Source: Rhodothermaceae bacterium
Lineage (GTDB): Bacteria > Bacteroidota > Rhodothermia > Rhodothermales > JAHQVL01
Reading direction: 5' to 3'
NCBI GenBank assembly: GCA_019634345.1
Contig: JAHQVL010000173.1
Span: forward strand, 1 to 37,247
DNA: 37,247 nt
Both the position numbers and the translations under genes were made by a program. Every line of letters starts with the position of its first letter. Within the stretch, counting starts at the first letter, position 1. Below, piece after piece: positions 30,824 through 37,247 of the stretch. A model generated the notes under the pieces. The model was not told the origin of the DNA, searched no databases, and saw nothing but the letters and a program-made list of their open reading frames with translations.

Positions 30824-31561
30824 TCAAAGGTATTTTTTCTCAACAAACTTTTGCCACCCTTTTTCAAACTCGGACTCACGTATTCCTAGCGTTTCCTCAA
30901 TCGCACCGTTGGACTTAATCAAGGCAATCAACCGGTCATGATCCCAGGCTGTTACGATGTATTCTATAAGCATATAGCCAACGTCATAAATATTCCTTCC
31001 CGAGTTAAAGTCGGTGTTTAGTTCGGCCAAACTCGGATAATCACCCTCCAACAAATAGGATATTTCTTTTGGATCCCGAAACTCCTCCGCCGCATACATC
31101 GCCACAGCCTCCCACAGCCATCGCGGGTTATTGCCAAAATTCGAGTTGAGAGTTAGCGAAACCACATGAGCAAACTCGTGAACCGCTTCTTTCTGAGCAG
31201 AGAGCCGTCGATGATAGAGCAAACGTAGTTCACGATCGCCCGTCACATAGCCGCGAGATCCAGGAAATCGCATACCAAGCAGTGCTTCCATGGCATCCTG
31301 GTAGGCATCCTCATCGGACCATACCTGAACGGTTATTTGTGGAAGAGACGGTACCCGCAGATCATTCTTTACCCGTTCGTAATTCCCCTCCAAAGCATGG
31401 ACCAGATGGCCTATATCTGCGAGTTCGAGCGTGTCATGAACAACAAAATGAAACCGTTGCTGTGCCGGGTTTTGCCCAAATGATTGAACGGATATTGTCG
31501 AGAATAGAACAAGCAAAGCAAGGGCTGTTCGGCGTAGAGAAAAAGTATATCGTTCTTGCAT
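30824..31561 (-). CDS. Exported gluzincin metallopeptidase (peptidase-MA-like)
   Basis: This 245-residue protein has a signal peptide (LRRTALALLVLFSTISVQSFG). The zinc site HEFAH (His128, Glu129, His132) is followed by WLWEAVAMYAAEE, whose Glu151 fits the third ligand of gluzincins about 19 residues after the second His. The length and the order of segments match the peptidase-MA family (VQVWSDEDAYQDAM, GSRGYVTG, REL strand before the motif). It probably acts in the periplasm or at the surface; substrate unknown. It is monocistronic. A distantly similar membrane-anchored member lies at 34946. Confidence 0.88.
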   Translation of the reverse strand: MQERYTFSLRRTALALLVLFSTISVQSFGQNPAQQRFHFVVHDTLELADIGHLVHALEGNYERVKNDLRVPSLPQITVQVWSDEDAYQDAMEALLGMRFPGSRGYVTGDRELRLLYHRRLSAQKEAVHEFAHVVSLTLNSNFGNNPRWLWEAVAMYAAEEFRDPKEISYLLEGDYPSLAELNTDFNSGRNIYDVGYMLIEYIVTAWDHDRLIALIKSNGAIEETLGIRESEFEKGWQKFVEKKYL

Positions 31562-31778
31562 TCTTAACCTCTTAAATCTCCTCAGAGAAATCGCAATGCA
31601 TAATGTACATCAATGCCAGCTACATACGGTACATAGGACCATATTGTTATCCTGAACAAAAAGCGATCTAGCAAATCAGGAATTGTGGTACGGACAGCAG
31701 GCCTCTATAGATTTTGTCAAACCAATAAGGCTCCCTCAAAGAAACTTCTACTTGCAGAGAACGTGATATATCAAATAG

Positions 31779-31792
31779 AGACCGATTGGTCT
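31779..31792. promoter_or_regulatory. TetR operator upstream of the tetR gene
   Basis: Inverted repeat AGACC-GATT-GGTCT, 20 bp before the TetR start codon. An identical 14-bp copy lies upstream of the adjacent thioesterase gene. The form resembles the AGACC-N4-GGTCT boxes I recall for NemR-type TetR repressors. Confidence 0.8.
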
Positions 31793-31812
31793 TTTTTCAA
31801 ATTCAGCGCAGT

Positions 31813-32406
31813 ATGTCAAAGGGAAAAAACACAAAGCAAGAGATCCTGTCTCAAACAGTTGGCCTGTTTAACAAGCATGGATATGCCGGCGTCTCTATGT
31901 CGCGCATCATGGAGGCAACTGGGTTAAAAAAAGGCGGGATCTACAACCACTTTGAGAGTAAAGAAGAACTGGCGATTGAAGTCTTTGATTTTGCAATCAG
32001 CAAGGTACGGGAGCGATTTATAGAAGGGCTCAAAGATAAGAAAACGGCACCCGAGCGCCTTCATGCAATCCTGGCCATCATGGCGCGGTACGTTTCTGAT
32101 CCCCCTGTTGCAGGAGGATGCCCCATTCACAACACGGCTGTAGACAGTAGCTACTCGCATCCTGCCCTTCAAGAACGTGCCAGATCAGGCATGGATGAAC
32201 TGCAAAGTTTCATCCGCAGAACGGTCTCCAAAGGGATTGAACGAAATGAACTACGCGAAAACCTTGATGCCGACCATATTGCGGCAGTTATACTCTCAAC
32301 CCTCGAAGGTGCATTGATGATGAGCAAACTCTACGCTGATTCGACCTACATGGCCCAAGCAGTAGCACACCTGGGCGCGTTTGTAAATGAAAAGCTGAAA
32401 AAATAA
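31813..32406 (+). CDS. TetR/AcrR family transcriptional regulator
   Basis: This 197-residue protein starts at ATG 31813. A longer frame beginning inside the operator is rejected. The N-terminal HTH is canonical: KQEILSQTVGLFNKHGYAGVSMSRIMEATGLKKGGIYNHFESKEEL. The C-terminal ligand domain has the GGCPIHNTAVDSSYSHPALQ segment typical of one TetR subgroup, with Cys103 as a possible redox or electrophile-sensing residue. It has an operator just before itself and an identical operator before the downstream thioesterase gene, so autoregulation and control of that gene are expected. The ligand may be an acyl-CoA, aldehyde, quinone or drug; unassigned. Confidence 0.93.
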   Translation: MSKGKNTKQEILSQTVGLFNKHGYAGVSMSRIMEATGLKKGGIYNHFESKEELAIEVFDFAISKVRERFIEGLKDKKTAPERLHAILAIMARYVSDPPVAGGCPIHNTAVDSSYSHPALQERARSGMDELQSFIRRTVSKGIERNELRENLDADHIAAVILSTLEGALMMSKLYADSTYMAQAVAHLGAFVNEKLKK

Positions 32407-32435
32407 AACGGGCTTAAAAAAATTTACCCAACAAC

Positions 32436-32449
32436 AGACCGATTGGTCT
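32436..32449. promoter_or_regulatory. TetR operator upstream of the thioesterase gene
   Basis: Second exact AGACC-GATT-GGTCT copy, 21 bp before the thioesterase ATG at 32471 and about 30 bp after the TetR stop codon. Its presence implies a separate promoter for the thioesterase under the same repressor. Confidence 0.8.
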
Positions 32450-32470
32450 CAAATAAACATAAAACCAAAC

Positions 32471-32947
32471 ATGGACAAATATCCAGAAAGCAAAACCGTC
32501 ATTCGATTTCAAGATTGTGATGCATTTGGGCATCTAAACAATGCGAGTTTCATTGATTATTTCATCAATGCCCGAGAAGATCACCTCCGTGATTATTACG
32601 CGTTCGATCTATACAAACATGCAAAGCAGTCCAACCATAACTGGTATATCAGAAGGCATGAAATTGCTTACCTCCGGCCAGCTGGATTAGGTGAAACGGT
32701 CACAATAAGAACGAGCCTTATCGACCTAACAAAGAGAACGTTAACGGTTGAGGGCATCATGCTTGATGAAACAGGTAAAAAGTTGAAAGCTCTCCAATGG
32801 ACCACATTTAACTATGTGGATCTAAAGGATGGCAGATCTGCCGTTCATCCTGGAGACTTAAATACTTTGCTATCCTCAATATTACTCGAGGACGTCGAAA
32901 ATGGTAATCTGGATGAGAGAATTACACAACTAAAAAGAAGCGCTTGA
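32471..32947 (+). CDS. Acyl-CoA thioesterase (4-hydroxybenzoyl-CoA thioesterase type, hotdog fold)
   Basis: This 158-residue hotdog protein has the family signature VIRFQDCDAFGHLNNASFIDYFINAREDHL, whose Asp in DAFGHLNN is the catalytic residue in 4HBT-type enzymes. The core continues with AYLRPAGLGETVTIRTSLIDLTKRTLTVEGIML. It hydrolyses acyl-CoA thioesters in the cytoplasm; chain length cannot be read. The A-rich leader has no Shine-Dalgarno. It is separately controlled by the second TetR operator directly upstream, so it is the clearest target of that repressor. It ends 20 bp from the convergent permease gene. Confidence 0.93.
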   Translation: MDKYPESKTVIRFQDCDAFGHLNNASFIDYFINAREDHLRDYYAFDLYKHAKQSNHNWYIRRHEIAYLRPAGLGETVTIRTSLIDLTKRTLTVEGIMLDETGKKLKALQWTTFNYVDLKDGRSAVHPGDLNTLLSSILLEDVENGNLDERITQLKRSA

Positions 32948-32967
32948 TAGGAATTAAGAAGGAATTC

Positions 32968-34275
32968 TTAACGCTCACGTCTCCGCCGAGCAACCTGGTA
33001 CCAGGCTAGTCCAAGAGCAAGTAAACCAAGTCCGACACCCCAGTAAAGGGGTTCGACAAAAAAAGCGAGCGACGTACAGGCAATGAGACCCGCTATCGAT
33101 ATCCACTTCGGGAAAAGCCGGCCTTCAGCTGGGATATACAGCGCGGCCCAATTCGTGATTGCATAATAAATCAATACTGTAAAGGCACTGAATGTCCAGG
33201 TAGTGCCCACGTCACCAATAAGCGTCAGAGCGGCCACGAACCCACCCATCATAAGCACGGCTGGGCCTGGCGTCGTCCCGCTCGCGTCGATTCGTCCGAA
33301 TATAGTCGGCATATCAGCGCGGCGGCCCATAGCTAGAAGTACCCGAGAAAGGCCGAGAATCAGATTGAGGAGCACACCTAGCATCGCGGTGATGGCGCCA
33401 AAGGCAACAACGTGCGAGATGCCCGGCACATTGAAGGCCCTGGCAACCACTTCTAGAGGTGCCGCCTGGTCATCAGTAGCCGCAGCAAGTGTATCAGCCC
33501 CAACTGCTCCAACACTTACAACTGCCACAGCAATGTAAATCACCATTGTGGTAATAAGCGTCGCGATGATCGCACGGGGGATCGTCGTCCTGGGAGAGCG
33601 CACCTCTTCCCCTAACGTTGCGATCCGGCCATATCCCGTATAGGCCACAAACATAAGCGCTGATGCATAAAGGAGTGATCGGATGCCATTGCCCTCTCCT
33701 TGCAAATCAAAGAGGCCGGCGAAATTGGACGCGCCATCTTGCAGAGCCGTCGGCGATCCGGTGAGCACAAACAAGACCAGCGTGAGCAATGTGATCGAGA
33801 CAATCACGATGTTTGTCACATTTGATCGCCGAACACCCGTAAATACGACCACCGTCAAACCAATCACTCCGATCAGTGCAACAGGCACAAGCCAGCGGTC
33901 TATATCAAGACCAATCATCCCGAGGAGATACCCTGAGAATCCAAGCGCTGCAGTTGCCGCTGAGGCGCTTTTTGCAATGAGAAACATCCACCCTGCTGTA
34001 AACCCATATACAGGCTTCAGAAAGCGATACCCGTACTCATACGTTCCACCAGAAACGGGATGATTCGCAGCCAGTTGTGCACTGGACAAGCCATTGAACG
34101 TCGCCACTAGTGCACCGATTGCGACGGCAATCACTACCGTGGAACCAGCGACACCGGCTGCAATACCAATACTCACAAAGACGCCTGTACCCATAATAGA
34201 GCCAAGCCCCATCATTACGGCTCCAAAAGTACCCAGTTGACGGGTGAGGCGGGTTGAAGTCGCGTTATCTGTCAT
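32968..34275 (-). CDS. APC family amino-acid permease
   Basis: This 435-residue inner-membrane protein has about twelve hydrophobic helices. Its first segment carries the APC-type motif GLGSIMGTGVFVSIGIAAGVAG. Others include GALVATFNGLSSAQLAANHPVSGGTYEYGYRF (helix 2-3 signature), FVAYTGYGRIATLGEEVRSP (helix 6 region with conserved Glu/Arg) and GFVAALTLIGDVGTTWTF. It probably imports amino acids or amines by proton or sodium coupling; the substrate is not predictable. Base use is rather more GC-rich than neighbouring genes, possibly a sign of different origin. It is upstream of nothing in an operon and convergent with the thioesterase. Confidence 0.92.
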   Translation of the reverse strand: MTDNATSTRLTRQLGTFGAVMMGLGSIMGTGVFVSIGIAAGVAGSTVVIAVAIGALVATFNGLSSAQLAANHPVSGGTYEYGYRFLKPVYGFTAGWMFLIAKSASAATAALGFSGYLLGMIGLDIDRWLVPVALIGVIGLTVVVFTGVRRSNVTNIVIVSITLLTLVLFVLTGSPTALQDGASNFAGLFDLQGEGNGIRSLLYASALMFVAYTGYGRIATLGEEVRSPRTTIPRAIIATLITTMVIYIAVAVVSVGAVGADTLAAATDDQAAPLEVVARAFNVPGISHVVAFGAITAMLGVLLNLILGLSRVLLAMGRRADMPTIFGRIDASGTTPGPAVLMMGGFVAALTLIGDVGTTWTFSAFTVLIYYAITNWAALYIPAEGRLFPKWISIAGLIACTSLAFFVEPLYWGVGLGLLALGLAWYQVARRRRER

Positions 34276-34384
34276 TAATTATTGGTTGTTCTGCTATCGA
34301 CAATGGCTCGCGAACAATAAAATAATTAAAGCAGACAAAAACAGGACACTCTGCGGCTTAATGATTTAATAAACATTGACCCAC

Positions 34385-34825
34385 TTACACAGTCGCTTCC
34401 TCGATGCGTTTTGACTTTCCTGAACGAGCAAGAATACCACCGAGGTACCCCATTGGAATGTATGCCAACACTAAATCAACCACGGCAAACCAAACAGGGC
34501 CTCCTATCATGCTGAATGCCGTAATTCCACCAATCAAGAAAAATACGCCAATCCCTAGAGCGAACTTCATGTTGTGATTGGCTGCAAGTTTAGCTGCGAG
34601 AAAAGCACCAACCAGGCACCCTAGAGCATGACCCAGGAACGGAAACAAGAAGTTTGATGGCTTAAACAAGTCTATACTGGCCTGTAAACTTTCCGTTGAG
34701 GAAATATCAGCGCCCTCAGGCAGGGCGATGACATAAGGCCCCAGATTAACAAGTCCCATATTAATCAGGCTGCCTACAATAGCACCAACTACAACTGCCA
34801 GGATGTTCTTCGTAATAGAATTCAT
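34385..34825 (-). CDS. Small four-helix membrane protein, unknown function
   Basis: Not recognised beyond being integral membrane; 146 residues. Four hydrophobic segments are visible: NILAVVVGAIVGSLINMGLV (about 7-26), FLFPFLGHALGCLVGAFLAA, FALGIGVFFLIGGITAFSMIGG and WFAVVDLVLAYIPMGYLGGILA. A polar loop sits between helices 1 and 2 (PEGADISSTESLQASIDLF), with a basic C-terminus (RSGKSKRI). Cys-Gly/His in HALGCLVG could bind a ligand but nothing supports that. It lies 109 bp upstream of the permease gene on the same strand. Confidence 0.8.
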   Translation of the reverse strand: MNSITKNILAVVVGAIVGSLINMGLVNLGPYVIALPEGADISSTESLQASIDLFKPSNFLFPFLGHALGCLVGAFLAAKLAANHNMKFALGIGVFFLIGGITAFSMIGGPVWFAVVDLVLAYIPMGYLGGILARSGKSKRIEEATV

Positions 34826-34926
34826 GATGTAATACGTTTACCGTGAAATTAAACAAGCACTTCGTTTCAAAGAGTGACTGTTGAAGTCGAAGTACCGGAA
34901 TTTACACGTATTAGGGCTCTAAGCGC

Positions 34927-34944
34927 ATCACCCGAACGGGTGAT
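34927..34944. other. GC-rich hairpin at the 3' end of the second metallopeptidase gene
   Basis: ATCACCCG (34927-34934), AA, CGGGTGAT (34937-34944), ending one base before the stop codon of the gene at 34946. There is no T-run on either side, so termination is uncertain. Confidence 0.4.
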
Positions 34945-34945
34945 T

Positions 34946-35710
34946 CTATAGTTCACCTTCCTGTTTCCACCGAATCATCCTTAAAAGAGCTTCACCTTCA
35001 TCAACCTCTTCCGTCATGAGCGATTTAAAGGTCATCCCTTCGATATCAATGAGATATTGTACCAGGAGTTGCGACCGGAGATAATGCAGACGGATCGAAG
35101 ACATCGCAGATTGGTCGTAGAGGAGATCAATGTGACTTCTTAAATCAAAGGCAGGGTCGGATTTTCTATTTGCCCATGATGCGCCATACTCTACATACCC
35201 CTCTCTTTTCCATGACGGAAGATTCCTCGATTCCCAGAACCCCAAGTGATTGGTTACCATAGAATGGTATATCTCATGGAGAATGACATGACTCAAGGAT
35301 CCTTCGAGCAAGGTATACTGGAAGGCTGCTCCATATTGAGAGCGCATGGTGTCAATAAATGGTCTCGAGATAAAGACATTTCCAGTCGGTTCAATGTTGA
35401 ACCCCTGGCTCGAACCGGTCTTACCAGCTAACCTGCTATACAACGAGTAGGTGCGCTCACTAGCGCTGATAAAGATTCTATGCTTCTGCGTGGAGTCGAA
35501 GAGCGGATTGAGTGAAGCCTGCTCGATGGCCGTTCTAAATAAAGTTATTTCTGATTCTTCTAACGGCGTATCGCTATAGAATTGGGCATTGTGAATAGAA
35601 ACACTATGCCGAAAGAAAGGCTGCGGAAAAAGGAGCACAAGCAGGTGAGCTAACTCTACAATCAAGAAGAGCACGACGATGTAACGCAGTACCTTGAGGC
35701 CCTTTTTCAT
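34946..35710 (-). CDS. Membrane-anchored gluzincin metallopeptidase-like protein
   Basis: This 254-residue protein has a membrane anchor near 8-28 (YIVVLFLIVELAHLLVLLF). The zinc motif HEIYH (His145, Glu146, His149) is followed by PSWKREGYVEYGAS, with Glu170 or Glu174 as the probable third ligand. A helix GSLSHVILHEIYHSM packs around it, as in peptidase-MA-type proteins. It should face the periplasm. It is very close to the Tat-type TIM-barrel gene on the same strand (10-bp gap), so the two are probably co-transcribed with that gene first. Substrate unknown. Confidence 0.85.
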   Translation of the reverse strand: MKKGLKVLRYIVVLFLIVELAHLLVLLFPQPFFRHSVSIHNAQFYSDTPLEESEITLFRTAIEQASLNPLFDSTQKHRIFISASERTYSLYSRLAGKTGSSQGFNIEPTGNVFISRPFIDTMRSQYGAAFQYTLLEGSLSHVILHEIYHSMVTNHLGFWESRNLPSWKREGYVEYGASWANRKSDPAFDLRSHIDLLYDQSAMSSIRLHYLRSQLLVQYLIDIEGMTFKSLMTEEVDEGEALLRMIRWKQEGEL

Positions 35711-35720
35711 GTCCTACCAA

Positions 35721-36776
35721 TTAAAGCCCTAGCTCTTGCCTGGCATACTGGAAGGATTTCAGCACATTTTCCTCCTCGAAGGCCAACCGTTCTTCCTCGG
35801 TTTTGTCAGAAACAGTGGGAAGTACATGATCTGGCTTGACGCTCTCAACCATTCGAAAAGTGCGTGCCAGATCGCGGCCACTTACTGAATTGAACGTTTC
35901 CCAATAGCGATCCATCTTACAGGGGATTTTAAGAGGATCTCTTGTGATCATCTCAAGGTTAAGCGTCACTTCAGGATTATACTTTTTACACGTTTTCACA
36001 ACGTCCGTCAGATCCAATACCCCCTCTCCCAGTGGGACCTCAGATAACAAAAAACCATCTTCGTACTCCTTCACGCTCATGTCTTTGAAATGCGTGGTTA
36101 TAGTATAAGGAGCAAGAGCATGAACCACCTCCATAGGGTCCTCTAAGAGGGACATGTTATTCCCCGTATCTAGGGTGACGCCTATCCATTCACTATCAAA
36201 TTGATGCATGATAGCTACGAGTTCATCGATCCGCCAATCTTTATGGTTCTCGATCCCGAGCTTCACCTGGTTGTTTTTCAGGATTGGTTCAGCTCGTTGG
36301 ATAGCAGCCATAGAGGCGGCTTTGAATTCGTTAAAAGCCTCCAACGTCTCAAACGTCTCATATCGACGTCCGCTTAAGCAAACTGCCCGTAAAATGGTTG
36401 CTCCCGCTTCGCGTGCCCGTTTGACATCCTCTTCAAATTTAGGGAGGTCGCCTTCTTCCCATGGTAAGCGGATCTGCCCCTCGAGATACAACCCAAGTTC
36501 TTCGCGAACATCCCTTACCTGTCCTGCAAAATCATGGGTCCATCCTCCTACTCCAATCTGAACTCCGTTCGCCCCAATGGTATGACAGTGCTTGAGAACC
36601 TGAATGGCATTCGTAAACCCAGGATATACTGTACTCTCTGCCTCCGACCGCCACCGCCTCGCATACGAGGCAATAGAAACCCCCATAGATACACGATCAG
36701 GATATTGCAGTCCGGCACTGAATGGGGCTAAGGCTATAGCAGAAACTGTGGTGCGGACAAAGTCTCGTCGATTCAT
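35721..36776 (-). CDS. Tat-exported sugar phosphate isomerase/epimerase-type TIM-barrel protein
   Basis: This 351-residue protein begins with a Tat signal (MNRRDFVRTTVSAIALAPFSAG), then a xylose-isomerase-like (AP-endonuclease-2-type) barrel. Candidate metal-ligand segments are in order: LGIENHKD (Glu), IGVTLDTGNNMSL (Asp), TITTHFKDM (His) and TLNLEMITRDP (Glu), so the metal site looks complete. Proteins of this kind commonly epimerise or isomerise keto sugars and often occur with Gfo/Idh oxidoreductases. Here it precedes a membrane metallopeptidase and follows a partial cytochrome c gene; the gap to the latter holds heptad element F. Substrate unknown, periplasmic location inferred from the Tat signal. 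Confidence 0.9.
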   Translation of the reverse strand: MNRRDFVRTTVSAIALAPFSAGLQYPDRVSMGVSIASYARRWRSEAESTVYPGFTNAIQVLKHCHTIGANGVQIGVGGWTHDFAGQVRDVREELGLYLEGQIRLPWEEGDLPKFEEDVKRAREAGATILRAVCLSGRRYETFETLEAFNEFKAASMAAIQRAEPILKNNQVKLGIENHKDWRIDELVAIMHQFDSEWIGVTLDTGNNMSLLEDPMEVVHALAPYTITTHFKDMSVKEYEDGFLLSEVPLGEGVLDLTDVVKTCKKYNPEVTLNLEMITRDPLKIPCKMDRYWETFNSVSGRDLARTFRMVESVKPDHVLPTVSDKTEEERLAFEEENVLKSFQYARQELGL

Positions 36777-36781
36777 GATTG

Positions 36782-36859
36782 ATTCCAGGTTTCAGGTTCC
36801 AGGTTCCAGGTTTCAAGTCCAGAATTACAACCTGAAACCTGGAACTTGAAACCTGGAAC
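36782..36859. repeat. Inverted heptad-repeat element F (GTTYCAR units)
   Basis: The left arm 36782-36823 reads ATTCCAG, GTTTCAG, GTTCCAG, GTTCCAG, GTTTCAA, GTCCAGA. The right arm ends in CTGAAAC, CTGGAAC, TTGAAAC, CTGGAAC (36832-36859), the complementary units. The arms can pair into a long hairpin. It lies between the TIM-barrel start and the cytochrome c stop. Confidence 0.88.
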
Positions 36860-36860
36860 C

Positions 36861-36883
36861 GATCAAATAATCCTTATTTGATC
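36861..36883. other. Perfect palindromic hairpin overlapping the cytochrome c stop codon
   Basis: GATCAAATAA (36861-36870), loop TCC, TTATTTGATC (36874-36883). The right arm contains the last codons and TAA stop of the cytochrome c gene, so a 3'-end hairpin would form on its mRNA. It immediately follows heptad element F. Confidence 0.6.
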
Positions 36884-37247
36884 GTTCGTAAAAGCTCTTC
36901 AGCCGTCCAGGGGGTTACTTTTCCCTGGGAGCCGTGGCGGATGCGGCCCACGGTGCTTCGCTCAACAGCGCCGGCATCGTGGCCCCAGGACAATCGAATA
37001 TAGGTGAGTATGGATGCTATTTCTGTGTCGTCCAGAACGGAGTGGGCCGGCATCACAGTAAGTATCTCCGGTTCTTTATACAGTATCCCATTTACTTCTA
37101 TCGGCCCTTCAATACCATGGAGAACGAGCCGTACCAGGATCTCTTCACTACCGGTTACCCATTCAGAATCAACGAGTGGTGGTGCAAAACGAGGCAAGCC
37201 TTCCCCTTCCTGTCCATGGCAGCCGGCACACCCAGTCAGATAGCGCT
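36874..37247 (-). CDS. c-type cytochrome, C-terminal part (5' end outside window)
   Basis: The coding frame is open to the window edge, so the start is missing. Read from the right edge it gives RYLTGCAGCHGQEGEG, a heme c attachment site Cys-x2-Cys-His. Downstream, VMPAHSVLDD supplies a Met for the sixth iron ligand, and EIASILTYIRLSWG is the typical last helix of class I cytochrome c domains. The heme domain is followed by a charged tail (VGRIRHGSQGKVTPWTAEELLRTIK). It is extracytoplasmic and probably accepts electrons from dehydrogenases. It could serve the GMC dehydrogenases encoded elsewhere in the window, which lack an adjacent cytochrome subunit, but this is inference. It precedes the Tat-type TIM-barrel gene on the same strand. 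Confidence 0.9.
   Translation of the reverse strand, partial: RYLTGCAGCHGQEGEGLPRFAPPLVDSEWVTGSEEILVRLVLHGIEGPIEVNGILYKEPEILTVMPAHSVLDDTEIASILTYIRLSWGHDAGAVERSTVGRIRHGSQGKVTPWTAEELLRTIK

Overview
Organism and overall character. The window is about 37 kb of bacterial chromosome with moderate GC. It is dense in exported carbohydrate-oxidising enzymes, many with Tat signals. Shine-Dalgarno sites are mixed, strong before some genes and absent or A-rich before others. Gene content (Tat-type Gfo/Idh/MocA oxidoreductases, GMC dehydrogenases with a gluconate-dehydrogenase subunit 3, a Tat-type TIM-barrel epimerase, a DUF4407 protein, peptidase-MA-like proteins) suggests a free-living, probably marine member of the Bacteroidota/Rhodothermota/Balneolota group. 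That placement is inference; there is no rRNA or other marker in the window.

Layout. 1-3322: a partial Tat-type Gfo/Idh oxidoreductase, an FGE-fold protein lacking catalytic cysteines, and a divergent ApbE flavin transferase. 3377-9218: two paralogous GMC dehydrogenases, their Tat-lipoprotein small subunit and an MFS transporter, all on the minus strand. 9612-9685: tRNA-Asp(GTC). 9728-16772: an island of little-known proteins beside the tRNA (a membrane protein with a Cys pair, an unsecreted beta-helix protein, a large DUF4407 coiled-coil protein with an acidic tail, a divergent VWA protein). 16854-19909: a cNMP-binding histidine kinase overlapping a fused receiver/thioredoxin-reductase-like protein. 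20113-22729: an enolase-superfamily enzyme, VOC protein and 2-hydroxyacid dehydrogenase operon. 22793-25752: an HDOD protein, a YdeI-like protein and a lipoprotein phosphoesterase. 25858-28057: a second Tat-type Gfo/Idh and an SDR. 28145-30699: an accessory patch with a sigma-like HTH protein, three small uncharacterised proteins and a large nested inverted repeat. 30824-34825: a metallopeptidase, a TetR-thioesterase pair with two identical operators, an amino-acid permease and a small membrane protein. 34946-37247: a second metallopeptidase, a Tat-type TIM-barrel protein and a partial cytochrome c.

How it fits together. The oxidoreductases point to extracytoplasmic oxidation of sugars. The GMC/subunit-3 pair resembles glycoside 3-dehydrogenase or gluconate-dehydrogenase-type complexes. 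Tat-exported Gfo/Idh and TIM-barrel proteins are the partners expected in 3-keto-glycoside processing. The cytochrome c at the right edge is a possible electron acceptor, and the MR/VOC/2-hydroxyacid operon suggests sugar-acid or hydroxyacid catabolism.

Most unusual signal. At least six intergenic spaces hold arrays of 7-bp units with the shared pattern GT-N-Y-N-N-N, most often GTT(C/T)NNN. Each locus has its own homogenised variant. In five of them the units switch strand part-way, so the element can fold into a long imperfect hairpin. The arrays abut stop and start codons and run into open frames as spurious protein ends. They are the best candidate here for an undescribed repeat family. 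Second is the nested inverted repeat at 29740-29821 in the sigma-like gene patch.
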